Notes under the pieces: generated by a model
What the model saw: the letters and a program-made list of their open reading frames with translations, nothing else
Told to the model about the DNA's origin: nothing
The model's database searches: none
Translations under genes and position numbers: made by a program
In this document: positions 42,584-50,943 of the stretch, in pieces
How positions within the stretch are numbered: position 1 is the first letter of the stretch
Layout of the letters: each line of letters begins with the position of its first letter
NCBI GenBank assembly: GCA_036390995.1
Contig: DASWAT010000193.1
Span: 1 to 64,000 of the forward strand
Length of the DNA: 64,000 nt
Origin: DASQQQ01 sp036390995
GTDB taxonomy: Bacteria > Actinomycetota > UBA4738 > HRBIN12
Direction: 5' to 3'

Positions 42584-43369
42584 TCAGCCGGTGCCGCCCA
42601 GGAAGACCGCGACCTTCTCCACGATCGACGGGATGGCGGCGAACAGCGTCTCCTGGCTCTCGAACATCAGCAGCTCGGAGTCCGGCAGGAGGTCGTGCAG
42701 GATGTATCCGAGCTCGGCCGGGTGGATGTCGTCGCCCTCGATGCAGATCAGCATGGTCGGCGCGGTCACCTTCCGGAGCAGGTCGCGATCGGGCACCGGC
42801 CAGTCCTCGATCACGCCGCGGATGGCCCGGGCGACGCCCTCGGGATGCTCGTGCGCCCACATCACCTTATCGAGCTCCATCTTCCACGGGGTCTGCAGGT
42901 ACTCGGCCACCCGCTGAGGGTCCGAGACGATGGCCTCGAGCGCCTCTTCGGGCGTCTTGCCATCGAGTTCGTCGGCGAGCGACCGGTACCGATCCTTGAA
43001 GCCGAAAGGCAGGTCGAGACCGGCGGGGAGCAGCCACACCATCCGGTCGAACCGATCCGGCTCGCGGCACAGCAGGTTGGCGATGGCTCCGGCACCGAGG
43101 GATGTGCCCACCGCGCACGTGGCGCCGTAGGCGTCGGCGACGGCCTCGACGTCGCGGCCGAAGTCCTCGAACCGGTACCCGGCCTCGGGGGCGCTCGAGC
43201 GCCCGTGGCCGCGGAAGTCGAACCGGACCGCGGTCCCGGGGAGGAGCGGCGTGAGCGCCGCAAGCTCCCTGCAGTTGTTCGTGAGACCGTGCGCCACGAC
43301 CGTGACCGGCTCGCCGTCCCCGTCGATCTCGACGTGGAGCGTGACGTCGTTCGTAACGACCTGCGCCAA
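42584..43369 (-). CDS. Alpha/beta hydrolase
   Basis: 261 residues. Motifs VTVVAHGLTNNCRE, VRFDFRGHGRSSAPE, AVGTSLGAGAI (nucleophile in G-T-S-L-G), PTMLICIEGDDIHPAE (acid). The catalytic His expected near the C-terminus is not in the usual GH context: the region reads LLMFESQETLFAAIP, so activity should be tested. The start is a TTG with GGAGG seven bases upstream. Substrate unknown. Confidence 0.78.
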   Translation of the reverse strand: MAQVVTNDVTLHVEIDGDGEPVTVVAHGLTNNCRELAALTPLLPGTAVRFDFRGHGRSSAPEAGYRFEDFGRDVEAVADAYGATCAVGTSLGAGAIANLLCREPDRFDRMVWLLPAGLDLPFGFKDRYRSLADELDGKTPEEALEAIVSDPQRVAEYLQTPWKMELDKVMWAHEHPEGVARAIRGVIEDWPVPDRDLLRKVTAPTMLICIEGDDIHPAELGYILHDLLPDSELLMFESQETLFAAIPSIVEKVAVFLGGTG

Positions 43370-43441
43370 ACTCGGACCTCCACGGGCTCGGTGTTCGAGA
43401 CAGCCTACGGCGGGCGTCTGGGTTGCGTCGCGCGAGCGCGG

Positions 43442-43975
43442 CTAGCGACCCCGGAGCGCCGCGAGAGCCCGCCGGGCCTGATCCAGGTGGAACCGGTCGT
43501 GCCCGGCGATCAGCCGGAACGACAGATCCAGGCTCTCCGGACCTCGCTCCGCATGCATGCCGAGGCGCTCGCGCTCGGCCTCCGTGGTTCGGCCCCAGAG
43601 CGCCAGGTTCGCCTGCCGGAGCACCCCGAACACGTCCAGCAGCTCGCGCGGGTGGTCCTGTCCGTGCCGCAGGCGATCCACCCAGAGATCCTGGTCGTAG
43701 CCGGTCAGCGGGGGCTCGTCGTGCGCGAGGATCCACCGGTACCGGCCGGCGCACACGATCTCGGCGTCGGTGGCGTGCCCGAGGCACTCGAGCACGGACC
43801 ACTCCGTGGGCTCCGGGCGCACCGCGAGGAGGTCGCCGGCCTGGGACACGAGGTCCGGCCAGGCGGCCAGCGTGGCCGTCTGCACCTCAACGGGATCGTC
43901 GTCGCCGAGGAGCCCGAGCAGGTGCCGCTGGTACCCGCCGGGATCGTCGATCGGATCGGGCGTGGGGACGGTCAC
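43442..43975 (-). CDS. DinB-family protein
   Basis: 177 residues. Four-helix-bundle features of DinB/YfiT: WSVLECLGHATDAEIVCAGR, LAHDEPPLTGYDQDLWVDR and GHDRFHLDQARRAL, with the three His expected to bind a metal. Members act as thiol-dependent transferases or are uncharacterised. The GTG start overlaps the stop of the large MFS-fusion gene (GTGA), so it is the last gene of that operon. Confidence 0.82.
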   Translation of the reverse strand: MTVPTPDPIDDPGGYQRHLLGLLGDDDPVEVQTATLAAWPDLVSQAGDLLAVRPEPTEWSVLECLGHATDAEIVCAGRYRWILAHDEPPLTGYDQDLWVDRLRHGQDHPRELLDVFGVLRQANLALWGRTTEAERERLGMHAERGPESLDLSFRLIAGHDRFHLDQARRALAALRGR

Positions 43976-46900
43976 TCGGCGACCTCGCCGTCGGTCGATC
44001 CGAGCTCGGCCGCGCCGGCGTTCGGCGACGCGGCATCGACCATGTCGTCCTGCACCGCGAGCTGCTCCTTGATGGATCGCGCCCAGATGTAGATCGCCGC
44101 CGTCACCAGCAGGAAGACGACCCCGGAGCCGACGAGGATGATCCGGGCCCGATCGCCGCTCCACACGAGCGTGAGGACCAGCGCGGGGACGATCCAGCCG
44201 AGGTTGTACGCGATGTCGAACAGGCTGAACCCGCGCCCCCGGAAGTCGTCGGGCAGCGCCTGCTGCATGATCGTGTCGGCCGCGATCTTGCCGATGAAGA
44301 ACCCCAGTGCGCCGATGAAGACGATCGCGCTGTAGCCGACGATCGTCGTGACGCCACCGAACAGGATCACGCCGATCCCCACCGCTGCCATCGACGTCAC
44401 CAGCAACTGATACGGGGGCACACGGTCCTTCAGCTTCTGCGCCAGGACCATGCCGATCGCCGCACCGATCGCTCCGAACGCCCCGGCGATGGCCACGACC
44501 GTCTTGTCGGAGTCCGCGCCGGAGAGGAGATGACGCGCCTCCAGCGCGAACGCGAGTGTCACGAAGCCGAAGAACTCCATCCGCAGGGCCTGGAACCCCG
44601 AAAGGCCCAGGGCGGCAGCGGGGCGCCCGAACACCTCCCGCACGCCCCGGACGATGTCGCCGAGCACGCGCTTCGCCTCGTCCACGAACCGGGTCACGTG
44701 CCGCTCGTACTCGAGCCGTTCCACCCGATTGGCCATCACGCCGGCGGACCCGTAGAGGATCGCTCCCAGAACCGCCACGATCCACGCCGGGGCGAGCGCG
44801 GTCCCCACCAGGGCCACGCCGCCGCCGAGCACCTGGAAGATCGCGCCGCCCGCCTGCGACAGCCCGTTGGCCTGCAGGAGGTCCTTGCCGTGGACCACGG
44901 CCGGCAGGCCCGCCGACTTGATGGCGAGCAGGATCCGCGTGCACGCGAGCGTGACGAGCACGGCCACGATGAGTACGACGTCGGGCAGCGCGTCGCCGCC
45001 GACGAGCAGGGCCACCGCGGTCAGCGCCACGACGGCGGCTCGGAACAGGTTCGAGCGCGAAAGCAGCTCCCGGCGGTCGTAGCGATCGATGAACGCGCCG
45101 ACGAACGGGCTCACGAGCGTGTAGGGCACGTACAGGGCCAGGACGACGCCGAGGAGATACCGTGCCGAGGGAGCGCTCGTGACGTCGAACCCCTTCTGCC
45201 CGCCGAACGCGATGGACTTCGCGAGCGACGCCTGGACGATGCCGTCCGCCGCCTGCGCGATGAACTGCGTGGTCATGAGCGCGGAGAAGCTACGGTTCGA
45301 GAAGACCGCGAACATCTCGTCGAAGAACCGCGAGAACGCCGCGAACAGCCGATCCAACCTGGGCTTCGCCAGCCGCAGCATCACGGCGATCGCAACCGCG
45401 AGTCCGATCGTCGCCCATCCGTCGGCCGCGCCGAACGGGGCGCGATGGGCGGCCACCACCACGATCCCGGCGATGATCGTGAGGGCGATCGAGATACCGG
45501 GAACGAGCGCGACCTTCGTCCACACGTCCTCCAGGTCGAAGAACCGAGCGGAGATCAACCCGGGTACCACGAGCAGCAGCGCGAGCGCGATCAGCACCCG
45601 GAGCGTGTGTCCGAAGTTGCCGAACACCCCCGGGTGGTTCGCGTAGAGCTCGGCCGTCTGCCGTTCGGCTGCGCGCGCGGCATCCACCACCGCCGGAGAG
45701 GGCGTAGCGAGGTTGGGACCCGTGACCACCGCCATGTCGTCGCTGATCTTGATCAGGTAGTCGGGGGCGGGCTGCTGGTCGAGGAGCGCGGTGTTGTCGG
45801 TGTTCCCGTTGAACTGGCGGACCAGGAAGGCGATCGGTGGCTCCGGGTACTCCTTCTCGAGGGTCTGGAGCTCGCGGAAGAAGCCGCGGGACATCTTGTT
45901 GTAGGTGGGATCCGCGAGCTGCGTCGGCCTGTTGGCCAGGAAGTCTTCGACGCTGCCGAAATACGACATCGATCGTTCCACGGCGTCGCCGGGCAGCCCG
46001 GTGCGCGACACGTTCGTGAACGTCTTCGACCACCCGTACGACTGGTAGGTGTCGCCGAAGTTCAGGATGAAGACGATCGGATGACCGGGCGCGGACTCCA
46101 CCACGGCGCTGGCTGCCGCGAGCGCCGTCCGGGTCGGCTGGTCGATCCACTGGTTGTTCGGGTCCGCCCACTGGGACGCGTCGCGCCCACGGACCCACAC
46201 GAACGCCAGCGCCCCGACCAAGACGGCAACCCCAAGAGCTCCGAGCACGCGCCGTCCGCCCTCGCGCCCCAGCAGCCACCGGGCGGCCACCCATACCCCG
46301 AGTCCGACCAGCGGCATGACGGCCGCCGTGGCGTTCATGAACCGGTAGTACGGATAGGCCTTGCCCAGGAGGAACCCGAAGACGCCGAGCAGCGGCAGGA
46401 GCCACAGGGCGGAGATGGTGCCGAACCCGGACGCCGGGCGGCGATCCCTGCGTGCCCGGTAGACCACCCAGCCGATCCCCAGCAGGATGAGCGGGAACGT
46501 GATGGCAGGCTGGAGCGAGAGCACCCACTGGCCGAGCCGCTTCTCGAACACGGCCTGCGTGTACGGCGGGGGAAGCGCTGCGTCGGCCAGCGATCCCTTC
46601 ACGCCCCACGGCCCCACCAGCCACGAGGCCAGGCCGAGGATCATCCCGAAGCCGATCGACAGCAGGCTCGGGCCGTCTCGCCGGAGCGTCTCCCCCAGTG
46701 AGAGCCGGCTGGTCACGAAGTGCAGCGCGAACACGGCCATGAGCGAGGCGCCGAAGATCACGCACGTGGTGGGATGGGTGTACGCGGCAACGATCCCGAG
46801 CATGAACAGCGCCGTCCGGGCACCCCACGACGTTCGCCCCGGCCGGTAGAACGCGAGGGTGAGCGACAGGATGTACAGGACCGCGATGTTGTCGAGGTAG

Positions 46901-47376
46901 CCCACGTACGGCGTGGTCATGAACAGCGCCGCCGTGGCGAGCATCACCGACAGGTACAGGAGCGGGTCGCGGTGGTAGCGGTACCCGAACGCACCGAGCG
47001 CGAGGCCGGTGAGGATGGGGATCCCGATCATCATGAAGGCGCTGAACGTGTACAGGTCGATGCCCGCCACGCGCTGGAGGATCGATCCGTACAGGGGCAC
47101 CGAGACCCTGTACCCGCCGCCGAACATGTGGAACGGGCCCCAGTCGCCGGCGATGAGACCCGGGTCGTCGTGCATCATGAGGTTCGAGCGCCACGTGTAC
47201 CAGGCAGGATCCCGCGTAGGTGCGCTGATGGAGGGGTCGCGGAGGAACGTCCAGCCGAACGCGAGGAGCAGAACGAGGATCGCGAAGACCAGGACGACCG
47301 CGCGGCCCGGGGCTCGGCTCTCTTCCTCCGGCACGCGGACGAGATCCTCGGCCGGGACCGACCTGGTGACCGCCAT
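43972..47376 (-). CDS. 1134-residue fusion: polytopic glycosyltransferase-like membrane protein + MFS transporter
   Basis: One uninterrupted frame. Residues 1-390 have about ten to eleven helices, starting with one helix and an extracytoplasmic DPAWYTWRSNLMMHDDPG loop like those of GT-C glycosyltransferases. Residues about 395-590 are a soluble, presumably outside domain (NFGDTYQSYGWSKTFTNVSR). From about 690 to 1110 there is a complete MFS domain with motif-A-like GAFIDRYDRRELLSR, and the C-tail is acidic. I cannot name a substrate. It is followed by DinB (GTGA overlap) and preceded by two phosphodiesterase-like lipoproteins, suggesting joint work on a surface or lipid-linked molecule. ATG 47376 has GAGGAAG next to it. 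Confidence 0.75.
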   Translation of the reverse strand: MAVTRSVPAEDLVRVPEEESRAPGRAVVLVFAILVLLLAFGWTFLRDPSISAPTRDPAWYTWRSNLMMHDDPGLIAGDWGPFHMFGGGYRVSVPLYGSILQRVAGIDLYTFSAFMMIGIPILTGLALGAFGYRYHRDPLLYLSVMLATAALFMTTPYVGYLDNIAVLYILSLTLAFYRPGRTSWGARTALFMLGIVAAYTHPTTCVIFGASLMAVFALHFVTSRLSLGETLRRDGPSLLSIGFGMILGLASWLVGPWGVKGSLADAALPPPYTQAVFEKRLGQWVLSLQPAITFPLILLGIGWVVYRARRDRRPASGFGTISALWLLPLLGVFGFLLGKAYPYYRFMNATAAVMPLVGLGVWVAARWLLGREGGRRVLGALGVAVLVGALAFVWVRGRDASQWADPNNQWIDQPTRTALAAASAVVESAPGHPIVFILNFGDTYQSYGWSKTFTNVSRTGLPGDAVERSMSYFGSVEDFLANRPTQLADPTYNKMSRGFFRELQTLEKEYPEPPIAFLVRQFNGNTDNTALLDQQPAPDYLIKISDDMAVVTGPNLATPSPAVVDAARAAERQTAELYANHPGVFGNFGHTLRVLIALALLLVVPGLISARFFDLEDVWTKVALVPGISIALTIIAGIVVVAAHRAPFGAADGWATIGLAVAIAVMLRLAKPRLDRLFAAFSRFFDEMFAVFSNRSFSALMTTQFIAQAADGIVQASLAKSIAFGGQKGFDVTSAPSARYLLGVVLALYVPYTLVSPFVGAFIDRYDRRELLSRSNLFRAAVVALTAVALLVGGDALPDVVLIVAVLVTLACTRILLAIKSAGLPAVVHGKDLLQANGLSQAGGAIFQVLGGGVALVGTALAPAWIVAVLGAILYGSAGVMANRVERLEYERHVTRFVDEAKRVLGDIVRGVREVFGRPAAALGLSGFQALRMEFFGFVTLAFALEARHLLSGADSDKTVVAIAGAFGAIGAAIGMVLAQKLKDRVPPYQLLVTSMAAVGIGVILFGGVTTIVGYSAIVFIGALGFFIGKIAADTIMQQALPDDFRGRGFSLFDIAYNLGWIVPALVLTLVWSGDRARIILVGSGVVFLLVTAAIYIWARSIKEQLAVQDDMVDAASPNAGAAELGSTDGEVAE

Positions 47377-47399
47377 CTTCCTCTTCGGATCCTTCCCGG

Positions 47400-49094
47400 T
47401 TACGACGAGCCCGCGCGAGCCTCGGGCAGGCACGGGAGTCTGGACAGCATAGACGACGGGAAAGCGGCCGCGAACACGGTGTCGCTCTCGTGGCCGGCGG
47501 CCGGGACGTTCCGGTTCTTGTACGTCTGCTCCTGCGTGAGGCCGGCGATGAACTGTGAGATCTGCGCGAGCGTCACGCCGTTCGCCTTCAGCTCGGCGGG
47601 GTCGAGCCAGATCTCGGTCGCGCGCACCTTCTCGATGAGCGGCACGCGATCGCCGTCGCGATCGAACGCCTGCTCGATGAGCGACGTGAGCTTGTCGATG
47701 TCGATCATGAACGCGCCCGACACCGCCGGATCGCGCTGCGTGCCGTGGTCGGCGGTCAGGATCATGGCCCAGTTGCCCTGCCCGACCGTGCGGTTCAGGA
47801 AGTCGACGAACTGGCGCAGCGCGGCGTCCTGGTACTGCACGGCGTCGGACATCTCGAGACCGTCGGCGCTGAACAGGTGCCCGATCGTGTCGATGGCCTT
47901 GTAGTTCAGGTCGAGCAGGTCGGGGACGTCGTCCAGGCCGAAGCCCTCGCGCTGGAGGACGGTCTCGATCAGCTTCTCCTGGTAGGGCGTCCGAGCCGGC
48001 GTGTCGAAGCCGTTGTGGAGCTGGCTGAACGGGTGCCCTCGCCAGGCGTCGTCGAGCTTGCCGTCCGCCTGGTCGAGGGGGCGCGTGTACGCGGTGACCG
48101 GCGGCAGCGAGTTCACGTAGCTGGGGAACGTGTAGAAGGGAGCCATCGCGTCGGTGAGGTTCCAGACGCTCGACTCCGCGCCCCCGGTCGGTCCGAACTG
48201 GGCTTCGCGCGTGACCGCGATGTCCTTGTCGCCCCCGCCCCACTCAGAGCCGTGGCTCATCATCATGATGTGGGCCGACAGGCTCGCGATACCGCCCACG
48301 ATCGGGCGGTTGCCCATCGCCCGGTCGTAGAGGTCGGCCAGGGTCGGCTCCAACAGGAACGCGGGACCCTCGGCGTTCGGCTTCTGGATCCGGCCGTTCA
48401 CCCGCATGTACTCGTCCACGAAGCCCGAATGCATCGGGAAAGCCCCCGTGCCGATGATCGAGTGGCCGGTCGGGGTGTTCGACGGGGAGGACCCCACGGT
48501 GGCGTTCGTGAAGAGCGCCCCGTGCGGCAGGAGGGAGCGCAGGTAGGGCCAGTCGTCCTTCCACCGGTTCAGGACGTCCCACCCGGCAGAGTCCCAGATC
48601 ATCGTCACGAGGAGCTTCGGCAACGGCCGCTGATCGGCCGGAAGCAGGGCCTGCGTCTGGGCGCTTCCGTCGGGCGCGTCGAAGGGGAACTTCAGCAACG
48701 CTCCGGCCGTTGGGGCGACGTCTGCGAGCGTCACCGCGCGTGGGTACACGCCCGCGCGCACGTAGCCGGGGCCGTACAGGAAGACCGGGACGTCCTGCGT
48801 GTACGGATACGGGGTCGCGTGGGTGAGTCCTCCGTTCACGAAGTTCGGGTACTTCGGGATGATCTGGATGTCACCGCCTCGGCCGGGGAAGTATCCACGC
48901 CACGTCCGCAGCAGCACGTCGTGGGAGACGTGGGTGCACACCCGCTCGGCCAGCGCGCGGTTCGTGACGGGCGGTGGCGGCGACGGGGCTCCGGCCCCGC
49001 TCCCAGGCCCCGTGGGTGACGGCTCCGAGCCCGACGACGCGGTGCATGCCGCGAGGAGGAGGGCGAGAGCGCTCGCGGCCATCCGTCGTCTCAC
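47400..49094 (-). CDS. Circularly permuted alkaline-phosphatase-superfamily lipoprotein (paralogue 1)
   Basis: 564 residues, lipobox LLAAC with Cys17. Residues about 60-140 resemble the C-terminal end of PafA/NPP enzymes (GDIQIIPKYPN, GGLTHATPYPY, DVPVFLYGPG, DVAPTAGALL). The N-terminal end of the normal fold follows at about 160: LLVTMIWDSAG (metal Asp168), SSPSNTPTGHSIIGTGAFP (nucleophile Thr207), then IDTIGH (Asp402, His406) and LTADHG (Asp449, His450). His92 supplies the ligand that usually comes last. All catalytic residues are present, so an active phosphodiesterase/phosphatase outside the cell is expected. GTG start with GGAG 8 nt upstream. Confidence 0.82.
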   Translation of the reverse strand: MRRRMAASALALLLAACTASSGSEPSPTGPGSGAGAPSPPPPVTNRALAERVCTHVSHDVLLRTWRGYFPGRGGDIQIIPKYPNFVNGGLTHATPYPYTQDVPVFLYGPGYVRAGVYPRAVTLADVAPTAGALLKFPFDAPDGSAQTQALLPADQRPLPKLLVTMIWDSAGWDVLNRWKDDWPYLRSLLPHGALFTNATVGSSPSNTPTGHSIIGTGAFPMHSGFVDEYMRVNGRIQKPNAEGPAFLLEPTLADLYDRAMGNRPIVGGIASLSAHIMMMSHGSEWGGGDKDIAVTREAQFGPTGGAESSVWNLTDAMAPFYTFPSYVNSLPPVTAYTRPLDQADGKLDDAWRGHPFSQLHNGFDTPARTPYQEKLIETVLQREGFGLDDVPDLLDLNYKAIDTIGHLFSADGLEMSDAVQYQDAALRQFVDFLNRTVGQGNWAMILTADHGTQRDPAVSGAFMIDIDKLTSLIEQAFDRDGDRVPLIEKVRATEIWLDPAELKANGVTLAQISQFIAGLTQEQTYKNRNVPAAGHESDTVFAAAFPSSMLSRLPCLPEARAGSS

Positions 49095-49110
49095 GCCGGA
49101 AGCTCCGAGC

Positions 49111-50856
49111 TCAGCCGCCGCGGGCCTCCGGCAGACACGGCAGGTCCTTCATGATCGACGAGGGGAACGCGGCCTGGAAGACTCGATCGTTGGCCGTCGC
49201 CGGATCAACGGCGACACCCGCCCCGGCCGTCTGTGCCTGCGTGAGCGTCATGAGGTACTGGGATACGTCGTCCAGCGTGTAGCCGTTCTGGTGCAGCTCC
49301 CTCGTGTCGATGAAGATCTGGGTGGGCTGGATCAGCTGGACGATGTGCGTCGTGTCGCCGTCGTGGTCGAACTTGGCATTGATGCCCGCCGCGATCGGCG
49401 TGGACGAGATCTGGAAGCCGCCCGAGACCCGCGGCGGGATCATGGACCCGTGGTCGGCGGTGAGCGCCAGGACCCAGTTGCCCTCGCCGACCTGCCGGTT
49501 CAGGAATCCGATGAATCCCTTCAGCGCGACGTCCTGGGCAACCACGGCGTCGCGCATCTCCAGCGAATCCACGCTCCACACGTGGCTGATGTAGTCGATC
49601 TCCTTGTAGTTCACGTAGAGGAGGTCCGGGACGTCGTCGGCGCCGAACCTCTCGCGCCGGACCATCTCCTCCAGCACGCGTGTCTGGTAGGGCGTGCGTG
49701 CCGGCGTGTCGAAGCCGTTCAGGAGCTGCGCGATGTCGTTGTTCCGCCACTTGCCGTCGATCTGCCCATCGGCCGCGTCCACCGCGCGGACGTCGTCCTG
49801 GAACCCCGGCACGTCGTTCACGTAGCCCGGGAAGCGGTAGAACTGCTGCAGCAGCGGGCTGAGGTTCCACCTGAACGTCTCGGCGCCGAGCGTGTCGGCG
49901 CCCACGGCCTCCCGGGTCACCGCGATGTCCTTGTCGCCGCCGCCCCACATCGAGCCGTGCCCGAGCATGCCCAGGTGGATCGAGACCGTGCCGAGCTCAC
50001 CGACCACGGGCTTGTTCGCCATGGCCCGGTCGTACAGGTCGGCCAGCGTCGGATCCATGAGGTACGCGGGTCCTTGCGCCCACGGTGTGGTGATCCTGTC
50101 GCCGATCCGGAACCGATGACCGATCAGCTCGTGGTGGTCGGGGAACGCGCCGGTGCCGATCGTGGCGTGGATCTGCGCCGTGCTGGTGGGCGAGGAACCG
50201 ACCGACGTGTTCGCGTACCACGTGCCCTTCGGGATGAGGGAACGAAGGTACGGCCACGCGTCCTTCCATCGGTCGAGGACGTCGGTGCCGCCCGCATCCC
50301 ACACCATCGTGACGATCAGCTTCGGCGGTTGTTGACCGGGAACGATCGCCTCGTCCATGGGGATGCCGTCGGGGGCGTGGTACTGGTCGAACTGCAGCAG
50401 CTTCGCTGCGGTCGGCGCGATCCCCGCGACGGTCACAGGGCGATCCACCGGGCCGCGGGCCTGGATGTGACCCGGCCCGTACCAGAACATCGGCACGTCG
50501 TTCACGTAGTCCCAAGGGCCGACGTGCGGCAGACCAGAGCCGATGAAGTCGTATTCCTTCGGAAGGAGCTGGATCTCGGGTCCTCGGTCCGCCTCGTAGC
50601 CGCGCCAGGTCCGGAGCAGCCACTCGTGGGGGATCGAGCAGGCGATCTCCTGCACACTGCCCGGCGCAACGATGGCGGACGATGACGCCGGCGTGACGGT
50701 CGCGATGGCCACCGGAGAAGCCGCGGGAGCGGACGGCGACGCCCTCGTGGGGGAAGGAGCGGCGACCTCCTGCGCGCCCGAACCGGTGCAGGCCCCGGCC
50801 GCCAGCGACGTGGCGAAGGCGAGCGCCAAGAGGCGTCTGGAGGTCACGAAGCGCAT
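49111..50856 (-). CDS. Circularly permuted alkaline-phosphatase-superfamily lipoprotein (paralogue 2)
   Basis: 581 residues, lipobox AAGAC with Cys23, then a Ser/Pro/Ala linker to about residue 68. Same permuted order as paralogue 1: EIQLLPKEYDF, GSGLPHVGPWDY (His111), DVPMFWYGPG, GIAPTAAKLL; then IVTMVWDAGG (Asp187), SSPTSTAQIHATIGTGAFP (Thr226), IDYISH and LTADHGS. The ligand set is intact. Both proteins end in a short PCLPEAR tail after FPSS. The ATG at 50856 is chosen for signal-peptide fit; a GTG lies 15 nt upstream. It lies 16 nt before paralogue 1 and divergent from paralogue 3. Confidence 0.82.
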   Translation of the reverse strand: MRFVTSRRLLALAFATSLAAGACTGSGAQEVAAPSPTRASPSAPAASPVAIATVTPASSSAIVAPGSVQEIACSIPHEWLLRTWRGYEADRGPEIQLLPKEYDFIGSGLPHVGPWDYVNDVPMFWYGPGHIQARGPVDRPVTVAGIAPTAAKLLQFDQYHAPDGIPMDEAIVPGQQPPKLIVTMVWDAGGTDVLDRWKDAWPYLRSLIPKGTWYANTSVGSSPTSTAQIHATIGTGAFPDHHELIGHRFRIGDRITTPWAQGPAYLMDPTLADLYDRAMANKPVVGELGTVSIHLGMLGHGSMWGGGDKDIAVTREAVGADTLGAETFRWNLSPLLQQFYRFPGYVNDVPGFQDDVRAVDAADGQIDGKWRNNDIAQLLNGFDTPARTPYQTRVLEEMVRRERFGADDVPDLLYVNYKEIDYISHVWSVDSLEMRDAVVAQDVALKGFIGFLNRQVGEGNWVLALTADHGSMIPPRVSGGFQISSTPIAAGINAKFDHDGDTTHIVQLIQPTQIFIDTRELHQNGYTLDDVSQYLMTLTQAQTAGAGVAVDPATANDRVFQAAFPSSIMKDLPCLPEARGG

Positions 50857-50930
50857 ACGAAACAACACCACGGGCGAGTGTGCAACCTAACAGACCTGCG
50901 GAGCGACGGACCCTCGGCCCGATCCCGCGG

Positions 50931-50936
50931 TACCGT
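50931..50936 (+). promoter_or_regulatory. -10 box of leaderless paralogue-3 mRNA
   Basis: TACCGT, 7 nt before GTG at 50944. Confidence 0.4.
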
Positions 50937-50943
50937 GGAGTGC

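Noticed and set aside
43423..46701. 1092-residue plus-strand frame
   Set aside because: It is the mirror of the MFS-fusion and DinB genes; the product is almost only Arg, Gly, Ala, Asp and His, typical of antisense frames in high-GC DNA.
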